A stretch of 64,000 nucleotides of DNA from Bradyrhizobium sp. LTSP849 (GTDB taxonomy: Bacteria > Pseudomonadota > Alphaproteobacteria > Rhizobiales > Xanthobacteraceae), in contig NZ_JYMR01000018.1 in NCBI RefSeq assembly GCF_000938255.1, forward strand, positions 1 to 64,000. The letters are read 5' to 3'. The position numbers and the translations under genes were made by a program. Shown here in pieces: positions 42,828 to 51,532 of the stretch (position 1 is its first letter; each line of letters opens with the position of its first letter). Under the pieces are notes generated by a model, which was not told where the DNA came from, did not search any database, and was given only the letters and a program-made list of their open reading frames with translations.

Positions 42828-43160
42828 GCTAGCTATCTCGATCACCGGCAGCCCGAACTTCCGCCGCGCCATCGTGCATTCGGCATCGCCCGGCATACAG
42901 GTGCGACACACCTCCGGCCGCACTTCATAGATGCCGCAGGCGGTCTCTTTCCCGATCCCTCCACGCAACGCCGAACAGCGATCGCCCTCGCAGCGAATGC
43001 CCGATTGGCGTTCGTTGACGAGCGCCTCCGGGATCAGCGCAAGCTCCTCATCGCTCTCGATAGAGAAACGCGGCCAGTTCTGCGAATAGCCGCAGCAGGC
43101 GCCGCAACTCTGGCAGAGGCTCGACAGGTCGATCGCGGACGTCTCATCCATCGTCGTCAT
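42822..43160 (-). CDS. YkgJ-family cysteine-cluster protein
   Basis: 112 aa. A zinc- or iron-sulfur-type cysteine cluster is visible: LCQSCGACCGYSQ near residues 15-27, then RCEGDRCSAL, ACGIYEVRPEVCRTCMPGDAEC. The family (UPF0153/YkgJ) probably binds a metal; function unknown. An alternative start is the ATG at 43151. Nine bases separate it from the WYL gene upstream, so they are co-transcribed. Its TGA is contributed by repeat copy A. Confidence 0.85.
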   Translation of the reverse strand: MTTMDETSAIDLSSLCQSCGACCGYSQNWPRFSIESDEELALIPEALVNERQSGIRCEGDRCSALRGGIGKETACGIYEVRPEVCRTCMPGDAECTMARRKFGLPVIEIASA

Positions 43161-43169
43161 GTGTCCTTG

Positions 43170-43868
43170 TCAGGTATCCTTGGGCGGGCCCCAGACCAGG
43201 CTCTGCCGCCATTTCGCGCGCAGCACGTCGCGCCGCTCCGGATATCTTTCGTCGAGATATGTCGCCTCCACCACGCGGTCAGTGCGGAAGCTGCGGAAAT
43301 CGCTGCGCAGCTCGCACCAGGCTGCGAGCAGGCGCACAGCTTCGAGATAGCCGACCGAAATTGGCCAGATCATGCGCTCGCTGGCGCGGCCCTGCTCGTC
43401 ACGATAACGCAGCATGATCTTCTTGCCTTCGTGGATATGGGTGCGCGTGCGCGCCATATCCAGGCGGTCCGGCTCCCTGTTCCAGCTCGGCCGCGCGCGG
43501 CTCGCCGGCTCCAGCACGAAGGGACGCAGGCGCTCCGGCACAGTGTCGGCGATCTTGGCCATCAAATCTTCAGCCGCGCGTGCCAGCGCGGAATCGGCAT
43601 GCCCCGCGACCCATTGTGCGCCCAGCACCGCCGCCTCGATCTCATCGGGTGTCAGCATGAGGGGCGGCAGGTCAAAACCCTTTTCCAGGATGTAGCCCAT
43701 GCCGGCTTCGCCGCGGATCGGCACGCGCTGGCCCATCAATGTCGCGATGTCGCGATAGATGGTGCGCTTCGAGGTCTCGAGCTCGGCCGCGATCGCATCC
43801 GCGGTCAGCGGTTTACGGGTGCGCCTCAGCACCTGGATGATCTGAAACAGCCGGTCCGCGCGTCTCAT
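43170..43868 (-). CDS. YafY-like WYL-domain transcriptional regulator (second copy)
   Basis: 232 aa from the ATG at 43868; the longer frame to 43961 is not conserved. Winged helix RRADRLFQIIQVLRRTRKPL... ETSKRTIYRDIATLMGQRVPI (about 2-50), then the WYL domain (GRASERMIWPISVGYLEAVRLLAAW, RTDRVVEATYLDERYPERR). Divergent from a small protein gene that precedes a GST gene, repeating the regulator-GST pairing at 35712-37463. Confidence 0.88.
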   Translation of the reverse strand: MRRADRLFQIIQVLRRTRKPLTADAIAAELETSKRTIYRDIATLMGQRVPIRGEAGMGYILEKGFDLPPLMLTPDEIEAAVLGAQWVAGHADSALARAAEDLMAKIADTVPERLRPFVLEPASRARPSWNREPDRLDMARTRTHIHEGKKIMLRYRDEQGRASERMIWPISVGYLEAVRLLAAWCELRSDFRSFRTDRVVEATYLDERYPERRDVLRAKWRQSLVWGPPKDT

Positions 43869-43912
43869 GTCAGTTCTCTTATCGGTGATCGATTCAAAAG
43901 ACGGCGCGCTGA

Positions 43913-43934
43913 TGCTGACAGGATGTTGGCAGCA
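43913..43934. promoter_or_regulatory. candidate WYL-regulator operator
   Basis: tgctgacaggatgttggcagca is an imperfect palindrome in the 113-base divergent region. It shares the GACAGGATG-type core with the perfect palindrome at 36742-36772, supporting a common type of binding site for the two WYL regulators. Confidence 0.5.
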
Positions 43935-43981
43935 GGGGAGTTCTATACCGGGACAACACATCGACTGAAGAGGATTTGTCC

Positions 43982-44272
43982 ATGATCATTCCAACCCATT
44001 TCGGTCCGGCCGGTCCGTTGTGGCGGCCACAGGCTTTCCAAGCCAAGGCTTTCCAGGGGAAGGCTTGGCAAGCCTGGGCGTTCAACCGCGTCGTGTCCCT
44101 CGATCTCATGGCCGTCGACCTCCGCCTTGCGCTTGCGACCGTTGTGGCTCGCTCGCTGGTCCAGGCCGCGGACGCACTGGTCCGCCACGTCATGGGCCGC
44201 GCCTGGCGAGGGGCCCGTTTTGCAGAAGATATCACGGCTGCTGCCACCATGGTGGCAGCAGCCGGCAGGTAG
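43982..44272 (+). CDS. small Ala-rich protein of unknown function
   Basis: 96 aa from the ATG at 43982 with an AGAGGA ribosome site. A short repeat QAFQAKAFQGKAWQAWAF lies at about 17-34, encoded by near-tandem aaggctttcca units. Helical, alanine-rich C-terminus; one weak hydrophobic stretch, no signal peptide. No family recognised. It lies between the second WYL regulator and the second GST gene and is probably co-transcribed with the GST. Confidence 0.5.
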   Translation: MIIPTHFGPAGPLWRPQAFQAKAFQGKAWQAWAFNRVVSLDLMAVDLRLALATVVARSLVQAADALVRHVMGRAWRGARFAEDITAAATMVAAAGR

Positions 44273-44310
44273 GTTCCCGTCAACTCGTTCGGTGGTTCAG
44301 GAGAGCTCAC

Positions 44311-45039
44311 ATGATCACGCTTTACGGCTTTGGTACGGGCTTCGGCCTGCCGGAAATCAGTCCCTTCGTCACCAAGACGGAGGTGCAGCTCAAGATGGCG
44401 GGACTGCCCTACCGGAAGGAGCGGGCGATGCCGCCGGCCTCGCCCAAGGGACAGTTGCCCTTCATCGACGACGGCGGCGAGGCGGTGGCCGATTCCACCT
44501 TCATCCGCGCCCATATCGAACGCCGCTACGGCTTCGATTTCGACGCCGGCCTGTCGCTTGCCGAGCGCGCGCAGGCCTGGGCGTTCGAGCGCATGATCGA
44601 GCATCACGTCTATTGGTCGCTGGTCGGCGCTCGCTGGGTCGACGCCGCCAATTTTGCCAAGGGGCCCGCGCATTTCTTCGACGGCGCGCCGGAGCACAAT
44701 CGCGAAAAGCTGCGCGAGGATGCGCAATTCCGTGTCGCCGAGAACTATCTGCTCTCCGGCCTTGGCCGCCACGGGCCCGATGACGATGTCGATCTCGCCG
44801 TGCGCTCGCTGTTCGCGCTCTCGGTGCAACTCGGCGACAAGTCTTATCTGATGGGCAACAAGCCCTGCGGCGTCGATGCGACCGCCTTCGGCGCGCTCGC
44901 CGGAATTCTGACGCCGTTCTTCGAGTCCCGCCTGCGCGAGCGCGCCGAAGGATTTCCGAACCTCACCGCCTATGTCGATCGCATGATGGACACATACTAT
45001 CCCGAGTTCGCCTGGACGCCGTTGCGGCAGGCGGCCTGA
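44311..45039 (+). CDS. glutathione S-transferase-family protein (second copy)
   Basis: 242 aa from the ATG at 44311 (CAGGAGAG site). The N-terminal thioredoxin-like domain (ITLYGFGTGFGLPEISPFVT, PPASPKGQLPFIDDGGEAVADS) and the C-terminal helical domain (YLMGNKPCGVDATAFGALAG, PNLTAYVDRMM) resemble the Tom37/failed-axon-connections-type GST subgroup. Substrate unknown. Under probable control of the second WYL regulator. Confidence 0.85.
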   Translation: MITLYGFGTGFGLPEISPFVTKTEVQLKMAGLPYRKERAMPPASPKGQLPFIDDGGEAVADSTFIRAHIERRYGFDFDAGLSLAERAQAWAFERMIEHHVYWSLVGARWVDAANFAKGPAHFFDGAPEHNREKLREDAQFRVAENYLLSGLGRHGPDDDVDLAVRSLFALSVQLGDKSYLMGNKPCGVDATAFGALAGILTPFFESRLRERAEGFPNLTAYVDRMMDTYYPEFAWTPLRQAA

Positions 45040-45065
45040 GACGGCTCAAGCATCTCAAAAGGAAA

Positions 45066-45088
45066 GAGCCGGCCCATCGGGCCGGCTC
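45066..45088. terminator. terminator hairpin between GST and binding-protein genes
   Basis: gagccggccc (45066-45075) / gggccggctc (45079-45088), perfect 10-bp stem, 3-base loop. The plus-strand tail tcgtcgtct is weak; on the minus strand tttcctttt follows, so it suits the minus-strand binding-protein gene best. Serves convergent genes. Confidence 0.75.
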
Positions 45089-45114
45089 TCGTCGTCTCAA
45101 AACTGCCCGTGCGC

Positions 45115-46266
45115 TTACTTCGCGAGCGTATACTTGCCGTCCTTCACCGTGAGCAGGATGCGCGAGCGGTCGTCGAGACCGTAGCGGTCTTTTTCGGTGA
45201 AATTGTAGACGCCCTGGCTCGCGGCGATTTCTCGCTCCGACAACAACGCCTGGCGGATCGCTTCGCGGAATTCCGGCGTGCCGGGCTTGGCCGTCTTCAG
45301 CGCGGTCGGGATCACGCGCTTGAGGATCTCGAAGGCGTCGTAGGAATGGCCGGCGAACTGGCTGCGGCTGTTCGGGCCGTACTTGCCTTCATAGGCCGTG
45401 TTGAGCGCGAGGCCCGGCTTCTTGGTCGCGGCTTCGTCCGGCTGGTCCTCGGGGTCCATCACCGGGCCCGACGCCATCAGCACGCCTTCCGCCGCCTTGC
45501 CGGCGATGCGGATGAAATCCATGCTGGCGGCGCCATGGGTCTGGTAGATCAGGCCCTGATAGCCGCGCTCGCGCAGCTCGGTCTGTGGCAGGGCGGCCGC
45601 GGTGCCGGAGGCGCCGACCAGGATCGCGTCGGGATTGGCGGCGACGAGCTTCAGCACCTGGCCCGTCACGGAAGTGTCCGGACGCGCGAAGCGCTCCTCG
45701 TCTGCCAATGTCATGCCCATCGGTACACCCTGGGCCTTGAAGTCGTTGAACCAGAGGTCGCCATAAGAGTCGGAATAGCCGATATAGCCGACCGTTTTCA
45801 CGTTGTGCGCCTTCATGTGCTCGTAGAGCACCTTGCCCATGATCGGAATCGGCTGCGGCATTGCTACCGACCACTTGGCCCGTTCTGGCGTGATCGGGAA
45901 GGGGGAGAGGCCGAAATGCGGAATGCCGGCTTCGTTGGCGACGTTAGAGACCGCGATCGTCGGCGGCGTGATCGCCGAGCCCATGATGATGTCGGCCTTG
46001 GATTCGGTGACGAAGCGGCGGGCGTTAGTGGTCGCGGTGGTAGGATCGCCGCCGTCGTCGAGCACGATGATCTTCAGCGGCACGCCGCCAATCTCCTTCG
46101 GCACGAATTCCAGCGCATTGCGCTCGGGTATGCCGAGGGCTGCGCCCGGGCCGGTCGTGGTGGTGGTGATGCCGATGGTGATTTCAGCGGTCTGGGCCAG
46201 CGCGGGCAGGGCCGGCAGCGCGAGCGCAGCCGCCGCGACGGCGGCGGTCAGGTAAAAGCGGTTCAT
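45115..46266 (-). CDS. branched-chain-amino-acid-type ABC substrate-binding protein
   Basis: 383-aa periplasmic binding protein (LivK/peripla_BP_6 type). Signal peptide YLTAAVAAAALALPALPALAQ; then EITIGITTTTTGPGAALGIP and VPLKIIVLDDGGDPTTATTNARRFV, typical of the family. In rhizobia and Rhodopseudomonas many such proteins bind aromatic acids rather than amino acids. It is downstream of the feruloyl-CoA synthase gene group on the same strand, so a phenylpropanoid ligand is a reasonable guess. No permease genes are adjacent. Confidence 0.88.
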   Translation of the reverse strand: MNRFYLTAAVAAAALALPALPALAQTAEITIGITTTTTGPGAALGIPERNALEFVPKEIGGVPLKIIVLDDGGDPTTATTNARRFVTESKADIIMGSAITPPTIAVSNVANEAGIPHFGLSPFPITPERAKWSVAMPQPIPIMGKVLYEHMKAHNVKTVGYIGYSDSYGDLWFNDFKAQGVPMGMTLADEERFARPDTSVTGQVLKLVAANPDAILVGASGTAAALPQTELRERGYQGLIYQTHGAASMDFIRIAGKAAEGVLMASGPVMDPEDQPDEAATKKPGLALNTAYEGKYGPNSRSQFAGHSYDAFEILKRVIPTALKTAKPGTPEFREAIRQALLSEREIAASQGVYNFTEKDRYGLDDRSRILLTVKDGKYTLAK

Positions 46267-46362
46267 TTATTCTATTCCTCCCTTGACGTGTTTCTTTGAA
46301 AGCAGAAATCGCGGGGTAATTCAGCCCCGTCTTTTGGCGATGCGGCGATTTAGCCTCAGTTT

Positions 46363-46782
46363 CTAACTCCCTGTGAATTTCGCTACCATTTCCGCCGGAA
46401 ACGGTGCCGACTTCAGCTTGTCGGGGTTAACGGGATCGCGGCCGACCAGGACGCGGGTCTCAAAACCCTCGATCGCCAGTGCCTCGCCCTTGTAGACGTT
46501 GTGCTTCACCTCAAAGCTCGAGCGCTTGATGCTCTCGATCTTCGTCTCAACGGTGATCCAGTCGCCGTAGGTCGAGGGGATGTAGAACTTGGCCCGCGTG
46601 TCGACCATGGGGATGCCGACCAGGCCGTATTTGCGGACCAGGTCCTGCTTGGAGAACCCGGCGACCTCGAACAGGGTCGACGTCGAATCGTCGAACATCG
46701 CGAAATAGCGCGGGTAGTAGACGATGTTGGCGGGGTCGCAATCACCCCACTGGATCTGGACGTCGCGCCGGTTCACGAACAT
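46363..46782 (-). CDS. 4-hydroxybenzoyl-CoA-thioesterase-family protein (4HBT)
   Basis: 139-aa hotdog-fold thioesterase. The family signature with the catalytic aspartate is VQIQWGDCDPANIVYYPRYF (about 7-26), close to that of 4-hydroxybenzoyl-CoA thioesterases. It would hydrolyse an aryl-CoA to the free acid. Together with feruloyl-CoA synthase and pobA in the neighbourhood, 4-hydroxybenzoyl-CoA or a related aryl-CoA is plausible as substrate. Fourth gene of the minus-strand cluster. Confidence 0.82.
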   Translation of the reverse strand: MFVNRRDVQIQWGDCDPANIVYYPRYFAMFDDSTSTLFEVAGFSKQDLVRKYGLVGIPMVDTRAKFYIPSTYGDWITVETKIESIKRSSFEVKHNVYKGEALAIEGFETRVLVGRDPVNPDKLKSAPFPAEMVAKFTGS

Positions 46783-46808
46783 GCGGTGGCCTTGCTTTTC
46801 GTTGCGCC

Positions 46809-47570
46809 CTACTTCGGTGCCATGCGCAGCGAGCCGTCGAGGCGCACCACTTCGCCGTTCAGGTACGAATTCTCGACCATGTGCAGTGCGAGCGCGGCGA
46901 ACTCGTCCGCGTGGCCAAGCCGGCGCGGGAAGGGGATCGCTGCGGCGAGCGAATCCTGGGCTTCCTGCGGCAGGTTGGCGAGCAGTGGGGTGAGGAACAG
47001 GCCGGGCGCAATCGTCAGCACGCGGACGCCGAACTGCGCGAGCTCACGCGCGATCGGCAGCGTCATGCCGACGATGCCGCCCTTCGAGGCCGAATAGGCC
47101 GATTGCCCGATCTGGCCGTCATAGGCGGCGACGGAGGCGGTGTTGATGATGACGCCGCGCTCGCCGGTTGCCTGCGGCTCGAGCTTGGACATCTCGGTCG
47201 CGGCGAGGCGCAGCATGTTGAAGGTGCCGATCAGATTGACCTTGATCACCTTGTCGAAATCGGCGAGCGCCATCGGCCCGTCGCGACCGACGACTCGCTT
47301 TGCAACGCCAATGCCGGCGCAGTTGACCAGCACGCGGGCAGGCCCATGAGCTTTCGTGGCCTGCGCGATCGCAGCTTCAGCGGAGGCGGCGTCGGAGACG
47401 TCGCAGGTCACGGCCACGCCCTTGATCTCGGCGGCGACGGTTTCCGCGAGCTTGGCATTGAGATCGAAGACTGCGACCTTGGCGCCCTGCGCCGCCAATT
47501 TTCGCGCGGTGGCCGCGCCCAGTCCCGATGCGCCGCCGGTGACGATGACTGCCTGATCCTTCAACAACAT
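46809..47570 (-). CDS. SDR, 3-hydroxyacyl-CoA dehydrogenase type II-like
   Basis: 253-aa SDR. The NAD-binding TGGASGLG is at about 12-19, NCAGIG in the middle, and the catalytic YSASKGG near 165-171. The pattern [12 protein letters not shown]... ATEMSKLEP... [18 protein letters not shown] closely resembles HSD10-type 3-hydroxyacyl-CoA dehydrogenases. It could oxidise the 3-hydroxyacyl-CoA made by the crotonase of this operon. Spacing of 25 and 26 bases to its neighbours supports an operon. Confidence 0.85.
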   Translation of the reverse strand: MLLKDQAVIVTGGASGLGAATARKLAAQGAKVAVFDLNAKLAETVAAEIKGVAVTCDVSDAASAEAAIAQATKAHGPARVLVNCAGIGVAKRVVGRDGPMALADFDKVIKVNLIGTFNMLRLAATEMSKLEPQATGERGVIINTASVAAYDGQIGQSAYSASKGGIVGMTLPIARELAQFGVRVLTIAPGLFLTPLLANLPQEAQDSLAAAIPFPRRLGHADEFAALALHMVENSYLNGEVVRLDGSLRMAPK

Positions 47571-47595
47571 GGCGTTCTCCTGTAGCGATGGTTTC

Positions 47596-49479
47596 TTAGC
47601 CGACCGATATCACACGGTCCGATGGATTGGCAGCGTAGAGCTCGTCGATCAACGCTGCGCGATGCTCCAGCACCTTGCGCTGGTTGATCGAGCCCTTGTC
47701 GGTAACCTCGCCCTTGTCGATCGACAGCGGCGTATCCACGAGGATCGCGCGCGTGATCCGCGTCGAGGAGCCGGTGGCCGAGGCCAGGAACTGCGTCAGA
47801 CGCTCGCGGAAGGCTTCGCGCACCAGCCGGTCGCGCGCGGTGACGGTGAGGTTGTCCGCCGGCAGCGTCGGGTTGATCAGCCGGCAGCCGTCGAGATCAA
47901 GCAGCACCAGCGCGGAGATCTCGTCGCGGTTGATGCCGGCGATGACGACGTCGCGCACCAGCGGCGCGCAGGCCGCGACAAAACGTGCGCGCAGCGGGCC
48001 AACGCTGACCCAAGTGCCGCTGCCGAGCTTGAAATCCTCACCGATGCGGCCGTCGAAGTCGAAACCGGCGTTGAAATCACTGGGGTCGGACGGCTTGAGC
48101 GCATCGCCGAGCTTGTAAAAGCCCTCTTCGTCGAAGGATTTTGCGGTGATGTCGGGCTGGCGCCAGTAGCCCGGCATCACGTTCGGCCCCTTGCAGCGCA
48201 CTTCCAGCTTGCCGTTGTTTGGCACCAGCTTTGCGTCATTGCCTGACACAGGCAGCCCGACATGGCCGGAGCGGCTGGTGCGCGGATTGACCGACATGAA
48301 GAACGGCGCGGTCTCGGTGGCCCCCAAGCCGGTCAGCATCGGTACGCGATAGCCCTTCTCCTTCACCGCGAGCTCGTCGAGGCTGTTCCAGACGAAGGGC
48401 GAGAGCGCCGCGCCGGAGAAAAACATCGCGTGCAGCCGGTCGAAGAATTTTGCGCGCAGGCCCTGGTCGTCGCGCAGATAAGGCAGCAGCGATTCGTAGC
48501 CCTTGGGCACGTTGAAATAGACCGTTGGCGAAATCTCCTGGAGATTGCGCACCGTCTCCTCGATGCCGCCGGGCATCGGCTTGCCGGCATCGAGATACAT
48601 CGAGCCGCCATTGTAGAGCGTCAGCCCGATATTGTGGTTGCCGCCAAAGGTATGATTCCAGGGCAGCCAGTCGATGATGACCGGCGGCTCGTCCTTGAGG
48701 AAGGCGAGCGTCTCGCGCAGCATCACCTGGTTGGCGCAGATCATGCGCTGGGTGTTGATGACGGCCTTGGGATTGCCGGTCGAGCCCGACGTCAGCAAAA
48801 ATTTCGCGATCGTGTCGGGGCCGATCTTGCCGTGTACCGCGTCGAGATCATCGCGAACCGGCGTTGCCATGAGGTCGGCGAGCAGAGTGACATCGCGGCC
48901 CGGCACGTTGCCGTAGGACGCCGCGATCTCGGTGCCGAGCGGGACGTTGGCCGCAAGTGCGCCGGCGAACCTGTCGGCGTCCTCGGCGAACACGAGGCCG
49001 GGCGTCAGCAGCTTCATCAGGTAGGACAGCTTGCCGTAATCCTTCGACACCAGCGAATAGGCCGGCGACACCGGGCAGAACGGGATGCCGGCATAGAACG
49101 CGCCGAAAGCTATGAGCGCGTGGTCGATCGAATTGCCGGAGAGGATCACGAGCGGCCGCTCCGCCGACAAGCCGCGCTGGATCAGGCTCGATGCAATGTG
49201 CCGGCTCGCGGTGAGCAGCTCGGCATAGGTGATCTTGCGCCAGAAGCGGCCGCCTTCGCGCTCAGCCATGAAGACGCGGTCTGGCGTGGTTGTTGCCCAA
49301 TGGTGCAGGCGATCGGTGATGCGAACGGGATAATTGCCGAGCGGCTGCTTTGGCCGCAGGTAAATCGTGCCGTCGTCGCGCCGCTCGATGTTGATGACGG
49401 GATCGCCGAACGAGATCGGCCGCAGCGGAGAAGTGCTCGCACCGCGCTCTGTGCTGGAAGAGGACGGCTGCGCGCTCAT
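47596..49479 (-). CDS. feruloyl-CoA synthase-like AMP-forming ligase
   Basis: 627 aa from the ATG at 49479, which overlaps the crotonase stop (ATGA). ANL-superfamily motifs: [19 protein letters not shown] (P-loop), [21 protein letters not shown] and [11 protein letters not shown]. Length (about 620) and the split C-terminus [21 protein letters not shown] match the feruloyl-CoA synthase group rather than ordinary 500-550-aa ligases. It should activate ferulate, p-coumarate or a relative. Frame extension to 50007 lies inside the crotonase gene. Confidence 0.85.
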   Translation of the reverse strand: MSAQPSSSSTERGASTSPLRPISFGDPVINIERRDDGTIYLRPKQPLGNYPVRITDRLHHWATTTPDRVFMAEREGGRFWRKITYAELLTASRHIASSLIQRGLSAERPLVILSGNSIDHALIAFGAFYAGIPFCPVSPAYSLVSKDYGKLSYLMKLLTPGLVFAEDADRFAGALAANVPLGTEIAASYGNVPGRDVTLLADLMATPVRDDLDAVHGKIGPDTIAKFLLTSGSTGNPKAVINTQRMICANQVMLRETLAFLKDEPPVIIDWLPWNHTFGGNHNIGLTLYNGGSMYLDAGKPMPGGIEETVRNLQEISPTVYFNVPKGYESLLPYLRDDQGLRAKFFDRLHAMFFSGAALSPFVWNSLDELAVKEKGYRVPMLTGLGATETAPFFMSVNPRTSRSGHVGLPVSGNDAKLVPNNGKLEVRCKGPNVMPGYWRQPDITAKSFDEEGFYKLGDALKPSDPSDFNAGFDFDGRIGEDFKLGSGTWVSVGPLRARFVAACAPLVRDVVIAGINRDEISALVLLDLDGCRLINPTLPADNLTVTARDRLVREAFRERLTQFLASATGSSTRITRAILVDTPLSIDKGEVTDKGSINQRKVLEHRAALIDELYAANPSDRVISVG

Positions 49480-50285
49480 GATTTCGGCTTTACCTTGGCG
49501 GTCTTGTGCTCGAGGAATTCGCGGATCCTGCGCTTTGCTTCCTTGTCGCTCTGCGCCACCGTCGCCATCAGCGATTCCATCAGCAGGCCGGTCTGCGGAT
49601 TGGCCTCCGCAATCATCGGCAGCGCCTGGAGCACGGCGAAATTCGTCAGCGGCGCGTTGGTGGCGATCTTGGTCGCAAGCTCCAGCGCCTTGCTGAGGCC
49701 GTTGCCGGCCTCCGTCACATATTGCGCAAAGCCATAGGACGCGCCCTCGGTCGCGGAATAGACCCGGCCCGTCAGCATCATGTCCATCATTCGCGCGACG
49801 CCGATCAGCCGTGGCAGCCGCACCGAGCCGCCGCCACCGACGAAAATGCCGCGTTGTCCCTCGGGCAGCGCAAAATAGGTCGAAGGCTCGGCGACGCGGA
49901 TATGGGCGGAGCAGGCGAGCTCCAGCCCGCCGCCGATCACGGCGCCCTTCAGCGCGGCGATCACGGGCACGCGGCTGTACTGGATGCGGTCGAACACCCG
50001 GTGCCACATTTGAGAATGCAAAAGGCCGCCGGTGGCGTCGTGGTCCTGGAGTTCGGAGAGGTCGAGGCCGGAGGAGAAATGATCACCGATGCCATGAATG
50101 ACGACTGCGCCGATATCCTCGGGCAGGGACGCAAAGCACTCGCCGATGTTCAGAATGATGCCGTCGTTGAGCGCATTGCGCTTGGCGGGGCGGTTCAGAC
50201 CCACGGTCAAAACCCGGTCCACCCGCTCAATCCTGAGCAGCCCTGCGGCACCCGCGTCAGCGGTCTCGGCGTTTCCCTGTGTCAT
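49476..50285 (-). CDS. crotonase-family enoyl-CoA hydratase
   Basis: 269-aa crotonase fold: LTVGLNRPAKRNALND near residue 27, oxyanion-hole segments HFSSGLDLSEL and ALKGAVIGGGLELACSAHIR, and the catalytic-region ALPEGQRGIFVGGGGSVRLPR with Glu in PEGQ. In this operon it probably hydrates the enoyl-CoA formed by the feruloyl-CoA synthase. First gene of the cluster crotonase - synthase - SDR - thioesterase, with a palindromic operator ahead of it. Confidence 0.88.
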   Translation of the reverse strand: MTQGNAETADAGAAGLLRIERVDRVLTVGLNRPAKRNALNDGIILNIGECFASLPEDIGAVVIHGIGDHFSSGLDLSELQDHDATGGLLHSQMWHRVFDRIQYSRVPVIAALKGAVIGGGLELACSAHIRVAEPSTYFALPEGQRGIFVGGGGSVRLPRLIGVARMMDMMLTGRVYSATEGASYGFAQYVTEAGNGLSKALELATKIATNAPLTNFAVLQALPMIAEANPQTGLLMESLMATVAQSDKEAKRRIREFLEHKTAKVKPKS

Positions 50286-50304
50286 TTGCGTCCTTGTCAG
50301 AATA

Positions 50305-50319
50305 GTTATGTTGTATAAC
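50305..50319. promoter_or_regulatory. palindromic operator upstream of crotonase operon
   Basis: gttat gttgt ataac has exact 5-bp arms, 20 bases before the crotonase start. Read on the minus strand it lies downstream of ttgact, a -35-like hexamer, so it covers the -10 region. The pattern GTTAT-N5-ATAAY recurs at 54641-54655 upstream of pobA. Confidence 0.55.
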
Positions 50320-50423
50320 GAATTCTGGGGGAGTCAATAAGGGGGAGCCGCACAGCTCCGCCGAAGCGGGTTCCGTCAAAGGTGGAGGATGTCAGGCAAT
50401 CGGCCGTAATGTGGGAGAGCGCC

Positions 50424-50822
50424 TCAGGCGGCTTCGGTCATCAGCTTCTTCGCAGCCTGAGCAAGCAGGCCCGATCGTGTGTATCCGTGGGCCTCAGCAT
50501 ATTTGTCGATTTGCTCCAGGACATCGCCGGGCAAAGTGACATTGACGCGCACGATCTTTGGCTGGTTGTTCTTCACCGACACCAGAATGGCGACGCCCGA
50601 GCGGTTCTCGGGATCTGACATGATGTCTTCGAGCGACGAAGGCTCCGGGATCGCTTCTCCGTCTTCCGCCATGCCCTCCAGGTGAAACGCCAGCGCTTCC
50701 TCGGCCATGTCGCGCGCTTCGTCGAGCGTGATCCCTGCGGTCACGAGGCCCGGCAAATCGGGAAACGACACACCGAAATCGCTGTCGGCATCCTTATGGA
50801 TAAGACCAATGTAGTGACGCAT
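50424..50822 (-). CDS. hicB: HicB-family antitoxin
   Basis: 132 aa from the ATG at 50822 (a GTG at 50831 overlaps the hicA stop and is the alternative). The N-terminal HicB domain (YIGLIHKDADSDFGVSFPDL, GITLDEARDMAEEALAFHLE) is a degenerate RNase-H fold; the C-terminus is a ribbon-helix-helix (KIVRVNVTLPGDVLEQIDKYAEA...) that binds DNA. It neutralises HicA and autoregulates the pair through the palindrome at 51019-51034. hicA precedes it, the usual order. Confidence 0.92.
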   Translation of the reverse strand: MRHYIGLIHKDADSDFGVSFPDLPGLVTAGITLDEARDMAEEALAFHLEGMAEDGEAIPEPSSLEDIMSDPENRSGVAILVSVKNNQPKIVRVNVTLPGDVLEQIDKYAEAHGYTRSGLLAQAAKKLMTEAA

Positions 50823-50827
50823 GGCGC

Positions 50828-51016
50828 TCACCTCAGCTTCAGGCCGGATTGCCGTTCAATACTCTTCAGGGTCCCGAGCGGGATGTCCCGCTTCGGATGA
50901 GGGACCGTGACGCGGTCCTGCTTCGTCGGGTGCTTGAATTGCACGTGGCTGCCTTTTTGAGCCACTTGGACCCAGCCATCCCTCTGAAGGGCCGAGATAA
51001 TCTCCCGGCTATTCAT
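50828..51016 (-). CDS. hicA: HicA-family toxin
   Basis: 62-aa mRNA interferase of the dsRBD-like HicA fold. The catalytic histidine lies in the family motif GSHVQFKHP; the C-terminus RDIPLGTLKSIERQSGL is also typical. It is expected to cleave translated mRNA when free of HicB. ATG at 51016. Its stop overlaps a possible GTG of hicB, so translation is coupled. Confidence 0.92.
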   Translation of the reverse strand: MNSREIISALQRDGWVQVAQKGSHVQFKHPTKQDRVTVPHPKRDIPLGTLKSIERQSGLKLR

Positions 51017-51018
51017 GG

Positions 51019-51051
51019 TGTGTATTTATACACATTTGCGACATTTGTCAA
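51019..51051 (-). promoter_or_regulatory. hicAB promoter and overlapping operator
   Basis: On the minus strand TTGACA (51046-51051) and TAAATA (51023-51028) are separated by exactly 17 bases, an excellent housekeeping promoter. The perfect palindrome tgtgtat-tt-atacaca (51019-51034) covers the -10 box just ahead of the hicA ATG, the expected place for HicB autorepression. Confidence 0.8.
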
Positions 51052-51059
51052 TGAGAGCG

Positions 51060-51521
51060 TCACACCACCTGATGCACGTCGATCACGACGCGGTCGGCAT
51101 GCCGCGCGGCTGAGCCCACAAAAATGTGCTCCATCAACCAGCGATATTTTTCGTGCCCGGTCTCGAATCTCGGCACGGTGCGGAAATAAATCAGCTTTGG
51201 ATCGACCGGCTCGCCGCGCTTGAGCTTCTGCAACAGCTCGACCGGGCCGAAGCGCATGCCCTTGTTCTCGACATAGACGGTGGCGCCGTCGTCGGTCTCG
51301 AAGGCGTACTTTGCTTCGAGATCGATCAGCTCGTTGGGACGGATGGTCTGGAAGTCGGCGCCGAACGGCAGCACCCTTCCAGTGATCGCACCCTTCACCT
51401 CGCCGCCGATGATCGGAATGATGCGGCGGACGCCGATGCCGGTCTCGCCGGCGGTGACGACGTCGCCGATCTCTGCGGTGATGGTGAAGACGTACTTTGT
51501 CTCAAGCGTTGGTCGGGTCAT
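51060..51521 (-). CDS. DUF3237-domain protein
   Basis: 153 aa from the ATG at 51521; frame extension further upstream overlaps the TRAP permease gene. The DUF3237 pattern is clear: YVFTITAEIGDVVTAG, GVRRIIPIIGGEVKGAITGRVLP, ADFQTIRPNELIDLEAKYAFET, KLIYFRTVPRFETG. This beta-barrel family has no established activity. It follows dctM by 11 bases, so it is the last gene of the TRAP operon and may handle the imported compound. Confidence 0.85.
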   Translation of the reverse strand: MTRPTLETKYVFTITAEIGDVVTAGETGIGVRRIIPIIGGEVKGAITGRVLPFGADFQTIRPNELIDLEAKYAFETDDGATVYVENKGMRFGPVELLQKLKRGEPVDPKLIYFRTVPRFETGHEKYRWLMEHIFVGSAARHADRVVIDVHQVV

Positions 51522-51532
51522 CGCTTCGCCTC

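Noticed and set aside
48262..49737. A 491-codon open frame on the plus strand
   Set aside because: Antisense to the feruloyl-CoA synthase gene; no domain features.
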